Below are positions 44,130 through 53,744 of a stretch of DNA of 64,000 bases, one piece after another. The notes under the pieces are model-generated. The model had not been told where the DNA came from and ran no database searches. It worked only from the letters and a program-made list of their open reading frames with translations. Position 1 is the stretch's first letter, and the number at the start of each line of letters is the position of its first letter. Made by a program: the position numbers and the translations under genes. Source of the stretch: UBA1783 sp033808805 (GTDB lineage: Bacteria > Bacillota_I > Bacilli_A > Erysipelotrichales > Erysipelotrichaceae); assembly GCA_033808805.1 (NCBI GenBank), contig JAPXMY010000001.1:1-64000 (forward strand), written 5' to 3'.

Positions 44130-44419
44130 TTACCATCTAGCAATATTTTCATTGTTTTTAGCAAATTACAATTAATTTATATTGTTCTATTTTACTTCAA
44201 AACAAAAAAAGAATGTTTGATTTTTCAATTATTACTTATCTATCCTTTCACTTTTGGTTTATTTATTTGGTCAAAAAATATATAATATATTAGACATATA
44301 AAATAAAATATGCCTTTTTTATAATATATGATAAAAGAAAATGGTAAAAAAAACAGTATAATTATCTGTCAAAATCAACTTATATGTTTACAATTTTTAC
44401 AATCAGGGGGGTGAATTCA

Positions 44420-45496
44420 ATGAACAATAAATATAAAGTACTTTCATTGTTTGCAGGCGCAGGAATTGCTGACTTTGGATTCGATGATAGATTTGATATA
44501 GTTCTAGCTAACGAATTGCTAGATATTAGAATGAAGACTTATAAATTTTGGCATCCAAACACGAAAACAATATGTGGTGATATTACAAATAAGGAAATCA
44601 AAAGAAAAATAATATATGAATCCAAGTCTAAAAAAGTAAATTTCATTTTTGCCACTCCTCCTTGCCAAGGAGTTAGTTTAATAGGCAAAAACAAAACCAA
44701 CAGCCAGATGATTCAAGACAAAAGAAATTATTTAATATTTGATATTTTTGATATCATTGATGAAATTAAACCAAAAATTATTATGATAGAGAATGTTGCT
44801 CGATTCTTAAAAATCAAATATCCAATTAATGGAAAATTAAAAGATATCGAATCCATTATAAGAGAAAAATATAGTAACTTATACACAATAAAATGCGATA
44901 TTTTCGATGCTCAACACTATGGAGTTCCGCAACACAGAAAAAGAGCAATCATTAGAATGTATAATAATTCTTTTAATTGGAATGATCCTGAAAAACAAAA
45001 AACAATAACAGTTCGCGAAGCAATTGGTGATTTACCAAGTTTAGAATCAGGAGAAATTTCAATGCTTAAAAACCATAACGCCAGAAAACACACTCTCAGT
45101 AATATTCTCTGCATGAAATACACTCCAACTGGAAAGTCTGCCTTCGAAAATGAGGTGCATTATCCAAAAAATGAGGTTACTGGGAACAGGATTAAAGGGT
45201 ATATAGCTTCATACAAGAGAATGGATTGGGACAAACCAGCTCCAACAATTACAATGAGAAATGACGCAATTTCTTCACAATGCAATGTTCATCCTGGAAG
45301 AAAATTAGAAGATGGAACTTATTCTGATGCTAGAGTCCTTACTTTAAGGGAACTATTTATTCTTAGCTCATTAAATCCTGATTTAGATATTCCTTCATTT
45401 GCTTCTGATATTCAAATTAGGCATATGGTTGGTGAAGCTGTACCACCAAAATTAATTAGTGCTATACTAAGTGGACTGGAGAAAATAAATGATTAA
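44420..45496 (+). CDS. DNA (cytosine-5) methyltransferase 1 of restriction-modification cluster
   Basis: A 358-residue enzyme; ATG at 44420 follows GGGGGG. C5-methyltransferase motifs in order: LSLFAGAGIADFG (SAM), ATPPCQGVS with catalytic Cys82, IMIENVARF with Glu124, QHYGVPQHRKRAII, then a target recognition region and VGEAVPPKLISAI. It methylates cytosine in one DNA strand or site. Its end overlaps the second methyltransferase by eight bases. Two sister methyltransferases of this type normally protect the two strands of an asymmetric site. Confidence 0.92.
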   Translation: MNNKYKVLSLFAGAGIADFGFDDRFDIVLANELLDIRMKTYKFWHPNTKTICGDITNKEIKRKIIYESKSKKVNFIFATPPCQGVSLIGKNKTNSQMIQDKRNYLIFDIFDIIDEIKPKIIMIENVARFLKIKYPINGKLKDIESIIREKYSNLYTIKCDIFDAQHYGVPQHRKRAIIRMYNNSFNWNDPEKQKTITVREAIGDLPSLESGEISMLKNHNARKHTLSNILCMKYTPTGKSAFENEVHYPKNEVTGNRIKGYIASYKRMDWDKPAPTITMRNDAISSQCNVHPGRKLEDGTYSDARVLTLRELFILSSLNPDLDIPSFASDIQIRHMVGEAVPPKLISAILSGLEKIND

Positions 45497-46541
45497 AGGT
45501 GTTTCATTATTCTCAAGTGCAGGCATTGCTGAAAAGTATTTTAAAGAAGCAAATATTGATATTGTTATTGCCAATGAATTACTACCAAAAAGAGCTAAAT
45601 TATACAAATATTTTTATCCAGATGCAAAAATGATTTGCGGAGATATAACAGATGATATGATTTTTAATAGAATAAATAAGGAAATTAAAAAAACAGGTTG
45701 TAAATTTTTGCTTGCTACACCTCCCTGTCAAGGGATGAGTACTTTAGGGAAAAAGGAGTACTCTACTGATAAAAGAAATTATTTGATTTTTTATGCCATT
45801 GATATTATTGAAGATAATGATTTTGATTACATTTTAATTGAAAATGTACCAAAGTTTTTGAAATTATATTTCCCATATAAAGGTGACAAATATCTTTTAA
45901 AAGATATAATAATAGATAAATTTTCTGAAAAATATAATATAGAAACTTTAGAACTAAATGCACAATATTATGATGTCCCTCAAAGTAGACCTAGAGGATT
46001 CGTTAAAATGTGGAGAAAAGGACTTGTTTGGAAGAATCCAATTGAAAAAAACATAATAACATTGAGAGAAGCTATCGGAGATTTATGCTCCCTTGAAGCC
46101 GGAGAATCTAGTGATGTTAAATGGCATTACGCAAAAAAACATAATGAAAGAGAGATACTTGCCATGAGACATACTCCAGAAGGTAAATCTGCTTTAAAAA
46201 ATGAAGTTTATTATCCTAAAAAAAAGGATGGATCTGCCATAAAAGGTTTTCACAATACATACAAAAGAATGAAATGGGATGAGCCATGTCCTGCAAGGGC
46301 AATGAACAATGGCAATATGGGTGGGCATAATAATGTACACCCAGGAAGACCTCTAAAAGATGGAACTTATTCTGATGCTAGAGTATTAACTCTCCGTGAG
46401 TTATTTATAGTTTCTTCTTTACCGGCAGATATGGATTTGCCTGATTGGTGTACTGACAATTTAATTAGAATTGTAATAGGTGAAGCGATACCACCAAAAC
46501 TTAGTTTAAATGTCGTTAAAGGAATTGAGGTGCAATTATGA
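45489..46541 (+). CDS. DNA (cytosine-5) methyltransferase 2 of restriction-modification cluster
   Basis: A 350-residue paralogue of the first methyltransferase. Motifs: VSLFSSAGIAEKYF (SAM; FSSAG rather than FAGAG), LLATPPCQGMS with Cys80, ILIENVPKF with Glu118, and YDVPQSRPRGFV and IGEAIPPKLSLNV. Overlaps its upstream partner by eight bases and the nuclease gene by four. Codons are AT-rich throughout the three genes. Confidence 0.92.
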   Translation: MIKGVSLFSSAGIAEKYFKEANIDIVIANELLPKRAKLYKYFYPDAKMICGDITDDMIFNRINKEIKKTGCKFLLATPPCQGMSTLGKKEYSTDKRNYLIFYAIDIIEDNDFDYILIENVPKFLKLYFPYKGDKYLLKDIIIDKFSEKYNIETLELNAQYYDVPQSRPRGFVKMWRKGLVWKNPIEKNIITLREAIGDLCSLEAGESSDVKWHYAKKHNEREILAMRHTPEGKSALKNEVYYPKKKDGSAIKGFHNTYKRMKWDEPCPARAMNNGNMGGHNNVHPGRPLKDGTYSDARVLTLRELFIVSSLPADMDLPDWCTDNLIRIVIGEAIPPKLSLNVVKGIEVQL

Positions 46542-48010
46542 TTAAACTGGAAAGAAAAAAAGATGAAAAATGGATTTTTCAAAAAAATGTTAGTTCAAGA
46601 AATATAATCAAAGCTTTTTTGGAAGTTGTAAATCAAATAAGAGATACTGATAACAAACATGAAATACGTAAGCAATTACGTGAAATTAATATTTATAAAG
46701 GAAGGAGCGATGAAGGTTCATTAAACACCATGGGGGTAAGAATGAGTCAAATGTGTTTTTATATGTTCGGATACAAAAGTTCCTCAAATATTTTTATGCC
46801 TGCTCCAACTACTTTAAATATGATGAAGAATGGAAATGATATTGAAAAAAATATGTTAATAAACCTATTTTCCATTCAATTTCCACACCCTTACAGTAGA
46901 ACTTCCAGTAATTTTTCAATATATGCTGGTCGCCTGATTACTAAACTTTTAACAGAAAAAAGAATTAACTTTAGATTATACATTGATGAATTTATATGGT
47001 TTTTACCTTTTATTAAAAAAATTGATGATGAGTTATATGAGAATCTAGTAGAAAGTATTATTGAATATAGGAGTCTCTCATATGATGAAAAAAGTATTTT
47101 ATTTTATTCAGTAGAAAACTGTAATGATGTTTTTTCAAACTGTATGCATGAATGCAAATACTACTTTATGAAAATATTTGAAGAATTTGGCGTTTTTAAC
47201 ATGATTATTGATCGTACCCATAATGATGGGAATTTGTTTTCATTCAAACATGGAAACACTAATACTTATAGAAGGGATAATGTTCAAGGTAAATATTCAG
47301 GTTATATTGAATTAAATCCATCCTTGCTTAGCAATGCAGTTTGCTTGCTTAAAAAATTTTCACCTTTCGATAAACCGGTTTCACTAGATGATCCTGAAGT
47401 ATTTTCAAATCAAGAATGGATAACAGATTTATATGAAATTGAACAATTACAGTATCTAGAAATTGTAATGCCAGAAATAGCCGAAAAGAGAAAGATTATA
47501 GAATCGATAAACAATATGCAATTTTGTTCAAAATACGGTAGTGTTGATGGTAAAGATTTTGAAAATTCTCTTAAACCTGTATTTGAACTATTTAGAGAAG
47601 TTCTTCATGTTGGCATCATAAGTGGAGCAGGAGATACGGATTTACTATGTATGTTACAAGATGATGATTCTAATATTTATAAAATTAATGTAGATGGCAA
47701 AAGTCGAACATCCTCATCAAATATGAATGTAAAAAGAATTCTAAGACATATAGAAAAGCATGATTCGAAATATTGTATAGTTGTTGCACCAAGATTCAAT
47801 AGGGGAACAATATTGGATATAAAAAATGAACCTATTGTTGCAGTTACTTCTGAAACTTTAGCAAAGTATTGCTCAAAAGAATGCATGTCTAGTACAGATT
47901 ATATGGCAGATTATATAGGTTTAAGTAAAATTATAGAAAAACATTATGGTGAAGATATTTCTCCTAAATTAGAAAAATATATAGATGATAAGTACGGAAT
48001 TTCTTTATAA
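46538..48010 (+). CDS. Probable type II restriction endonuclease (PD-(D/E)xK-like)
   Basis: A 490-residue protein next to two m5C methyltransferases. Near its C-terminus FENSLKPVFELF is followed by ISGAGDTDLLCML and YKINVDGKSR, giving a candidate E342-D366/D368-(x)n-D386-x-K388 metal site. The N-terminal region (about 1-330) has no motif I recognise and may bind DNA. Position, translational overlap and motif make it the nuclease of an R-M system, perhaps type IIS; recognition sequence is unknown. Confidence 0.78.
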   Translation: MIKLERKKDEKWIFQKNVSSRNIIKAFLEVVNQIRDTDNKHEIRKQLREINIYKGRSDEGSLNTMGVRMSQMCFYMFGYKSSSNIFMPAPTTLNMMKNGNDIEKNMLINLFSIQFPHPYSRTSSNFSIYAGRLITKLLTEKRINFRLYIDEFIWFLPFIKKIDDELYENLVESIIEYRSLSYDEKSILFYSVENCNDVFSNCMHECKYYFMKIFEEFGVFNMIIDRTHNDGNLFSFKHGNTNTYRRDNVQGKYSGYIELNPSLLSNAVCLLKKFSPFDKPVSLDDPEVFSNQEWITDLYEIEQLQYLEIVMPEIAEKRKIIESINNMQFCSKYGSVDGKDFENSLKPVFELFREVLHVGIISGAGDTDLLCMLQDDDSNIYKINVDGKSRTSSSNMNVKRILRHIEKHDSKYCIVVAPRFNRGTILDIKNEPIVAVTSETLAKYCSKECMSSTDYMADYIGLSKIIEKHYGEDISPKLEKYIDDKYGISL

Positions 48011-48192
48011 TGATTGTATTATTAACAATTATAAAGTTTTATAATAAAACAAAATTTTTATTATAGTTCCTCAAAACCACTATTAATTATTAAATATAAT
48101 TAATTAAAGAGACTTTTCTCTTTATTTATTCTTCAAAAAAGTTTACAATAGATAGTGATGAAGAAAAGATAGGGTTATAGATAGGTGGAAAT

Positions 48193-49104
48193 ATGGTAGA
48201 ATACAGCGATTTAGATTTAAACTTAAAACGTAAAGAGGAGTTAGTTAAGAAAGCTAAAAGGCTCTCTGAATCCGACAACGTTTTTAATGCGGTCAGAACT
48301 GCTTCAAACTTGAAAAGACAGTGGAAGAGATTTCCAGAATATGAGTCTGGTTTTGAAGTAGAGCTAAGAGAAGAGTTTGATGAATATCTTGCTCTTATCG
48401 AAGCTAAAAAACATGAATTGTCGTTAAATGCAGCTGATACAAAAGCAGCAATTATCGAAAAGTCAAAAGAAGTTCTGGAGATGAAAAACTTCAGAAAAGC
48501 AACCAAAGTAATGAATGATCTGTTCAATCAATGGAAAATAACAGGCTCTGCCGGTAAAGAAGTTGATGATGAACTTTGGGCTCAGTATAAGGAAGTCAGA
48601 GATACCTTCTTCGATAATAGAAGAGAGTACTATGCCGGCATGGAAGATAAACGCAACGAAGCAAAAGAAATTAAAGAAGCTATTGTTGCTGAACTTCAAG
48701 AGTTGGCTACATCAACCGAATGGAAAAAAACAACTAAAGCAATCAATGAATTGCTGGAAAAATGGAAAGAAGCAGGAAGTGCTGGCAGAAAGGATGATGA
48801 AGATCTGTGGAAACAATTTTCAGCAGCTAGAAAGTCTTTCAATCAAGCCAAAAACGCTTACTATGCACAATTAAAAGCTTCATTTGCTGATAGAGCAGCT
48901 CAAAAAGAAGAATTGATTGCTGAAGCTAAATTATGTACTGCACAATGTGACTTCTCTGAAGAAATGATTGAGAAAGTTAAAGGATTAAGAACTAAATGGA
49001 AAGAAGTTGGCTTCTGCGGTGTCGATAGGGACAACGAATTGTATAGCCAATTTAACGAAGCTGTAAATAATTTCTTCCAAAATCTAAAAGATCATAGAGA
49101 GTAA
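48193..49104 (+). CDS. DUF349 repeat protein
   Basis: The 303-residue all-helical protein has four DUF349 repeats of about 70 residues, seen as KRQWKRFPEYESGFEVELREEFDEYL, NQWKITGSAGKEVDDELWAQY, EKWKEAGSAGRKDDEDLWKQF and TKWKEVGFCGVDRDNELYSQF. No signal peptide. Related proteins bind membranes or nucleic acids; the function is not clear. AGGTGG precedes the ATG. Confidence 0.85.
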   Translation: MVEYSDLDLNLKRKEELVKKAKRLSESDNVFNAVRTASNLKRQWKRFPEYESGFEVELREEFDEYLALIEAKKHELSLNAADTKAAIIEKSKEVLEMKNFRKATKVMNDLFNQWKITGSAGKEVDDELWAQYKEVRDTFFDNRREYYAGMEDKRNEAKEIKEAIVAELQELATSTEWKKTTKAINELLEKWKEAGSAGRKDDEDLWKQFSAARKSFNQAKNAYYAQLKASFADRAAQKEELIAEAKLCTAQCDFSEEMIEKVKGLRTKWKEVGFCGVDRDNELYSQFNEAVNNFFQNLKDHRE

Positions 49105-49131
49105 AAAAACGGGGTGTAAATCCCGTTTTTA
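49105..49131. terminator. Bidirectional terminator
   Basis: AAACGGG-GTGTAAAT-CCCGTTT flanked by A and T runs; it ends DUF349 (+) and overlaps the stop of the Cof hydrolase (-). Confidence 0.85.
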
Positions 49132-49932
49132 TATTAGACCATATTTTTTAAAACAATTGTAGATGCCATCATCATCAACAGAAGTGGTGATATAATCAGC
49201 TACTTCTTTTAATTTTTCATTGGCATTGCCCATGGCTACTCCAATACCAGCATGAATTATCATCTCATAATCATTTAAGCTGTCTCCTATCGCTATAACT
49301 TTTTTCAGTGGATGATTATCTCTATTGATAATGTAGTCAATTCCTGAAGCTTTGGTGTTTTTAGCATAGGAGATTTCGCCAGTATATACTCCTGGATACC
49401 AGCTGTCATAATGACCGTTATATTCATCTGCCAGTTTCAAAAGTAACTTATCTGTAATATCTTTCTTCATAGTAAAGAAAGATATCTTTAGTATTTCTTC
49501 ATATTTTCCCTGGAAATAATCAAACGGCAGAATCAAACCATCAGTAAACAAAAACTCATTTAGTTCTTTTTCCTTATCGCTGATATCAGCAGCACAATAT
49601 AGGTAGTTTTCTTTTCCACCTTCTAACAGAAAACCAATCTCATGGGCAAGAAAAAAATCTACCAGAGGTTCCATCAAATTTTTAGGCATTGGACAGAAAT
49701 ACTCCTGCTTTCCTTCCAGAACTATTTGGCCACCACAGCCAGCGATAATACCATCAATATCCAGCGCTAAAAAATTTTCCGTTACTGAAGGTAAACTTCT
49801 GCCAGTACAAATAAAAATCTTGTGACCGTTGGCTTTAGCTAATTCAAGTGCTTTCAAGGCTGAAGAGGGAATACTATTAGTGCTGTTATCAAGTAAAGTT
49901 CCATCAATATCGATAAATACATAATAGCTCAT
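49129..49932 (-). CDS. Cof-type HAD hydrolase
   Basis: A 267-residue phosphatase of the Cof/IIB HAD class. Motif 1 VFIDIDGTLLDN with nucleophile aspartates, motif 2 FICTGRSL, and motifs 3/4 KKVIAIGDSLNDYEMI; the cap domain is in the middle. Such enzymes dephosphorylate sugar phosphates or cofactors. It is the last gene of the tgt-queA-queH run, so a nucleotide-derived substrate is possible, but this is not shown. Confidence 0.88.
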   Translation of the reverse strand: MSYYVFIDIDGTLLDNSTNSIPSSALKALELAKANGHKIFICTGRSLPSVTENFLALDIDGIIAGCGGQIVLEGKQEYFCPMPKNLMEPLVDFFLAHEIGFLLEGGKENYLYCAADISDKEKELNEFLFTDGLILPFDYFQGKYEEILKISFFTMKKDITDKLLLKLADEYNGHYDSWYPGVYTGEISYAKNTKASGIDYIINRDNHPLKKVIAIGDSLNDYEMIIHAGIGVAMGNANEKLKEVADYITTSVDDDGIYNCFKKYGLI

Positions 49933-49934
49933 CT

Positions 49935-50591
49935 CTAACTTTTCCTTTCTTCTCTTTGAATATAATCATTATAAGAATAGTAACAACCACAGTACTGCTG
50001 ACGATAAAGACTATATTTTTTTGCCAGTTCATTAGTTTTAAGTATTCCATCATCCTTTTTAAAATCAGAATAAAAGTATTTTACTTTCGGATATAAAAGG
50101 GCTATCTTTTCTGCTACTTTATTTAAAACTTCTGAATCCTTTTGTCTAGAAATTGTCATGACAGTAGTAAAGTATTCAAAATTATTGTCGTTGGCATATT
50201 GCATGGCCTGTTTCATTCTCAATGAATAACATAATAGACATCTTTTCCCTTTTTCTGGTTCATCAGCCAAAGGTGCTAATTTCTGATGGTAGTTTTCACC
50301 ATCAAATTCAGTCTTTATAATCTTTATATTTGTTTTATTATTTCTATTGTGTTCATCAATAAGTCTTACTAACTCCTGATAACGCCTGTCATATTCCTGT
50401 CTTGGATAGATATTATCGTTATTGTAATATAGGGTTAAATCAAAGTATTCACTTAAATATAAAGATACATAACTGGCACAAACCCCACAACAGACATGCA
50501 TCAGCAAAGAAGGTTTATTTTTTAAACCTTTAATCTCTTCTAAAGTCTGTTTTTGTAAATAATAATACTTTTTCTTTCCCTGCAATTTCAT
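49935..50591 (-). CDS. queH: Epoxyqueuosine reductase QueH
   Basis: A 218-residue member of the QueH (DUF208) family, the iron-sulfur alternative to QueG. Conserved cysteines are in LLMHVCCGVCASY (a CC-x2-C group), KRCLLCYSLRM and QQYCGCYYS, which bind the cluster and perform the reduction of epoxyqueuosine to queuosine in tRNA. It follows queA by two bases and precedes the Cof gene, an operon with tgt. Confidence 0.9.
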   Translation of the reverse strand: MKLQGKKKYYYLQKQTLEEIKGLKNKPSLLMHVCCGVCASYVSLYLSEYFDLTLYYNNDNIYPRQEYDRRYQELVRLIDEHNRNNKTNIKIIKTEFDGENYHQKLAPLADEPEKGKRCLLCYSLRMKQAMQYANDNNFEYFTTVMTISRQKDSEVLNKVAEKIALLYPKVKYFYSDFKKDDGILKTNELAKKYSLYRQQYCGCYYSYNDYIQREERKS

Positions 50592-50593
50592 AA

Positions 50594-51637
50594 TCAGTAA
50601 ATAAACATGCTGTCGCCAAAGGAGAAGAAACGATATTTTTCTTCTATGGCGTGTCTGTAAGCTTCAAAAATTAAATCTTTCCCACCAAAAGCACTGATCA
50701 TCATTATCAGTGTTGATTTTGGCAAATGGAAATTGGTAACAATTGCATCAGTGGCTTTAAACTTATAGCCCGGATAAATAAAGATGTCAGTACTTCCGGT
50801 ACATTGTCTGAAACAACCATATTCATTGTAAATAGCTTCAATTGTTCTAACTGATGTTGTTCCAATCGCGACAATTCTTTGTCCATTCTCCTTAGCCTGA
50901 TTTAGAATATCAGCTGTTTCCTTGGACATCTGATAATACTCACGATGCATTATGTGTTCATCAATACTATCGACACTGACCGGTCTGAATGTTCCCAGTC
51001 CAATATGTAGAGTCACATCCACAAAGCGACATCCTTTTTTCTTTATTTTTTCTATCAGTTCTTCAGTAAAATGCAATCCAGCAGTTGGAGCTGCTGAGCT
51101 ACCTTCTATTTTACTGTAGACCGTCTGATATCTTTCTTTATCCAAAAGTTTTTCTTTAATATATGGCGGCAAGGGAATATTGCCCAACTGGTCTAATATT
51201 TCCATAAAGATACCATCATAAAACATTTCAAAATAGCGGATTCCCATTTCACCTGTTTTAATACAGCGAGCTTTTAATCTGTCATCACCAAAAGTAATAA
51301 CTGTACCAACTTTAACTATTTTAGCGTTACCAACCAATGTTTCCCAAATATTGTTTCCTTCATCTTTTAAAAGCAACACTTCACAATGCCCATCTTTTTG
51401 AGTGTTGTTATCAATGGCCTTTTTAACACCAAACAACCTGGCAGGTATTACTCTGGTATTATTTCTGACAATAACATCATCTTCTTTTAAGAAATCTATC
51501 AGTTGGTCAAAATGATAATCATTATAGCTTTTTTCACTCTTATTGACTACCAAAAGTCTTGAAGAACTTCTATTTTCTAAAGGAGTCTGAGCAATTAAAT
51601 CTTCTGGTAAATAAAAATCAAAATCTTTTGTTTTCAT
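50594..51637 (-). CDS. queA: S-adenosylmethionine:tRNA ribosyltransferase-isomerase
   Basis: The 347-residue QueA converts preQ1 in tRNA to epoxyqueuosine using the ribosyl group of SAM. Signatures: DFYLPEDLIAQTPLENRSSSRLLV at the N-terminus, then NIPLPPYI, AAPTAGLHFTEEL, HIGLGTFRPV, MHREYY and IAIGTTSVRTIE. Length is typical. It is one base from tgt and one base or so from queH, indicating one transcript. Confidence 0.96.
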   Translation of the reverse strand: MKTKDFDFYLPEDLIAQTPLENRSSSRLLVVNKSEKSYNDYHFDQLIDFLKEDDVIVRNNTRVIPARLFGVKKAIDNNTQKDGHCEVLLLKDEGNNIWETLVGNAKIVKVGTVITFGDDRLKARCIKTGEMGIRYFEMFYDGIFMEILDQLGNIPLPPYIKEKLLDKERYQTVYSKIEGSSAAPTAGLHFTEELIEKIKKKGCRFVDVTLHIGLGTFRPVSVDSIDEHIMHREYYQMSKETADILNQAKENGQRIVAIGTTSVRTIEAIYNEYGCFRQCTGSTDIFIYPGYKFKATDAIVTNFHLPKSTLIMMISAFGGKDLIFEAYRHAIEEKYRFFSFGDSMFIY

Positions 51638-51638
51638 C

Positions 51639-52790
51639 TTAAAAGCCTCTAGAATCTTTTGGATTTATCTGATGCTTTTTATAAAATTCCTCTTTAAAAT
51701 CCAAAAATCTATCTTCATTAATCGCTTTTCTTACATCTTCCATTAATTTTATTAAGAAACGCAAGTTATGAATTGATAATAATCTGATGCCAAAACCTTC
51801 TTTAGCGCGATACAGATGCCTTAAATAGGCTCTGCTGTAGTTTTTACAGCAATAGCAGTCACATTCTGGATCAAGTGGTCCAAAGTCGCTAGCATACTCT
51901 GCTTTTTTGATATTTATTCTTCCCTGAGAAGTCATCAGAGCACCATGTCTGGCGATTCTAGTTGGTAAAACACAGTCAAACATATCCACTCCTCGTAAAA
52001 TCGCTTCTAATAAAAAATCTGTTGATCCTACTCCCATCAGATACTTAACTTTATCTTCTGGCAAGTCAATCATTGAGTAGTCAATCATCTTATAAAATAC
52101 TTCATTGCTTTCACCAACTGAAGTTCCCCCAATAGCGTAGCCTTCAAAGTCCATCTTGACCAGCTCTTGGGCACTATGTCTTCTGATATCTTCAAACTCT
52201 CCACCCTGAACAATACCAAATAAAGCTTGCTGCCCTTCTTTTTGATGGGCATCCTGACAGCGCTTTGCCCATCTTAAAGTTCTGGCAACTGATTTTTCCA
52301 TATATTCTCTGGTTACAGGATATGGCGGACACTCATCAAAAGCCATAATAATATCAGCACCCAGTTTATTTTGGATTTCAATTGATTTTTCTGGCGAAAT
52401 GAAAAGTGCTGAACCATCCAGATGCGATCTGAAATGTACACCTTCTTCAGTAATCTTTCTACTATCAGCTAATGAGAACACCTGAAATCCACCTGAGTCA
52501 GTTAATATTGGTTTTTTGTAATTCATAAACTTATGCAACCCACCGGCCTGATCAACAATATCTTCTCCAGGTCTCAGCATACAATGATAAGTATTGGCCA
52601 AAATAATTCCAGCTCCCATTTCATACAATTCTTCTGGAGAAATAAATTTAACACTGGCAGCTGTACCCACCGGCATGAACATTGGAGTCAGAACATCTCC
52701 ATGAGGAGTGTGTAAAATTCCAGTTCTTGCCCCTGATTGTTTACAGATATGAGTGACTTCAAAACTGATTGCCTGTTTTTTCTCTTCCAT
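51639..52790 (-). CDS. tgt: tRNA-guanine transglycosylase
   Basis: A 383-residue TGT that swaps guanine at position 34 for preQ1 in Asn, Asp, His and Tyr tRNAs. Seen: LANTYHCMLRPGE, ILTDSGGFQVFSLA with catalytic Asp, GADIIMAFDECPPYP, FDCVLPTRIARHG with the nucleophile Asp and RHG loop, and zinc site CDCYCC followed by a His. GGAGAG precedes the ATG. First gene of the queuosine operon; tRNA-Asn(GTT), a TGT substrate, is at 54157. Confidence 0.97.
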   Translation of the reverse strand: MEEKKQAISFEVTHICKQSGARTGILHTPHGDVLTPMFMPVGTAASVKFISPEELYEMGAGIILANTYHCMLRPGEDIVDQAGGLHKFMNYKKPILTDSGGFQVFSLADSRKITEEGVHFRSHLDGSALFISPEKSIEIQNKLGADIIMAFDECPPYPVTREYMEKSVARTLRWAKRCQDAHQKEGQQALFGIVQGGEFEDIRRHSAQELVKMDFEGYAIGGTSVGESNEVFYKMIDYSMIDLPEDKVKYLMGVGSTDFLLEAILRGVDMFDCVLPTRIARHGALMTSQGRINIKKAEYASDFGPLDPECDCYCCKNYSRAYLRHLYRAKEGFGIRLLSIHNLRFLIKLMEDVRKAINEDRFLDFKEEFYKKHQINPKDSRGF

Positions 52791-52899
52791 ATTTCTCTCC
52801 TTTGCCTACTAATATTACCATAATTTAACAAATTAAGTTAGGATAATTGCGGATTGCCCACCATTATTTTAGTGTGATAATTTATAGGAGGTAAAAAAC

Positions 52900-53292
52900 A
52901 TGAAGAACACTAATTCTAGCATTTTGCTAATTATTAAAAAATTAGAAAGGTATCAGAAACAGGGATACATGGATGGTTTTGAAATAGGTGAAATAATTGA
53001 AGAAATCCGTAAAGCCTATACTGAAGAAAACCAGTATCGATTAAACAGGATGATGGAAGATGTAACTCAATATTTAACCGGTCTGTCGGAAGAAACATTG
53101 ATATTTGAAGACTATGTTAAGGCCAACATTGACGATGTCGCTAAAATAATCAATCGAAGTCCCAGAACAGTTTATAGGAAATTGCAGAATAATGGATTTT
53201 CAATGATTGAACGTCAATTAATAAATAAAGAAATACAAGATGCTAACAATAACGACATTAATGAATATTTGTCAAGACTATCAAATAAGTAA
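52900..53292 (+). CDS. HTH-containing regulatory protein, unknown family
   Basis: A 130-residue helical protein starting after AGGAGGTAA. The N-terminus (LLIIKKLERYQKQGYMDG) is coil-like and the C-terminus holds a helix-turn-helix (VKANIDDVAKIINRSPRTVYRKLQNNG). I do not recognise the family; it may regulate the next gene, with which it overlaps. Confidence 0.6.
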   Translation: MKNTNSSILLIIKKLERYQKQGYMDGFEIGEIIEEIRKAYTEENQYRLNRMMEDVTQYLTGLSEETLIFEDYVKANIDDVAKIINRSPRTVYRKLQNNGFSMIERQLINKEIQDANNNDINEYLSRLSNK

Positions 53293-53683
53293 AGAACAAA
53301 GGCTGATTCAGATTTTGAGTTTTCTAAAAGAAGAGGGCTTTTACTACATCGATGGAAAGCTTTATTTAGCAGAAAACAATGACCTCTATCAGAACATGAA
53401 TTATACATCATCAATAATAAAATTATCTTCTGATAAGAAAATAGCTGATAAAACCGGTAAATTTGTTTTAAATCTTATAGAACATGAAAATGCCATTAAA
53501 AAAATCATTGGATGTATAAACTCAATTATTCTGGAAGAAGATAGAAAAATTTTTATTGAGCGTTATCTATTGAATTTGTCAATTCAGGATATCATGAGAA
53601 AAAATTTTGTTTCCCAGAGAACATATTATTCAGCCATAAAAAACAGTACTTTACATCTTTACAGAAGGCTTTTAATTAAATAG
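53261..53683 (+). CDS. Sigma-region-4/ArpU-like HTH protein
   Basis: About 141 residues from the ATG at 53261, inside the previous gene in another frame and without an RBS. The C-terminal ILEEDRKIFIERYLLNLSIQDIMRKNFVSQRTYYSAIKNSTLHLYRRL resembles the ArpU/sigma-70 region 4 helix-turn-helix of phage-type regulators. Translation may depend on termination of the upstream ORF, or the two may be joined by frameshifting (see findings). Confidence 0.55.
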   Translation: MNICQDYQISKEQRLIQILSFLKEEGFYYIDGKLYLAENNDLYQNMNYTSSIIKLSSDKKIADKTGKFVLNLIEHENAIKKIIGCINSIILEEDRKIFIERYLLNLSIQDIMRKNFVSQRTYYSAIKNSTLHLYRRLLIK

Positions 53684-53744
53684 TATGAATCACAATTGCT
53701 TTTTGCTTGTAGATATTTTATGGATATACCATTATAATTAAGGC

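Noticed and set aside
52791..52899. preQ1 riboswitch before tgt
   Set aside because: No matching hairpin and adenine-rich tail are visible; an ordinary leader is seen.
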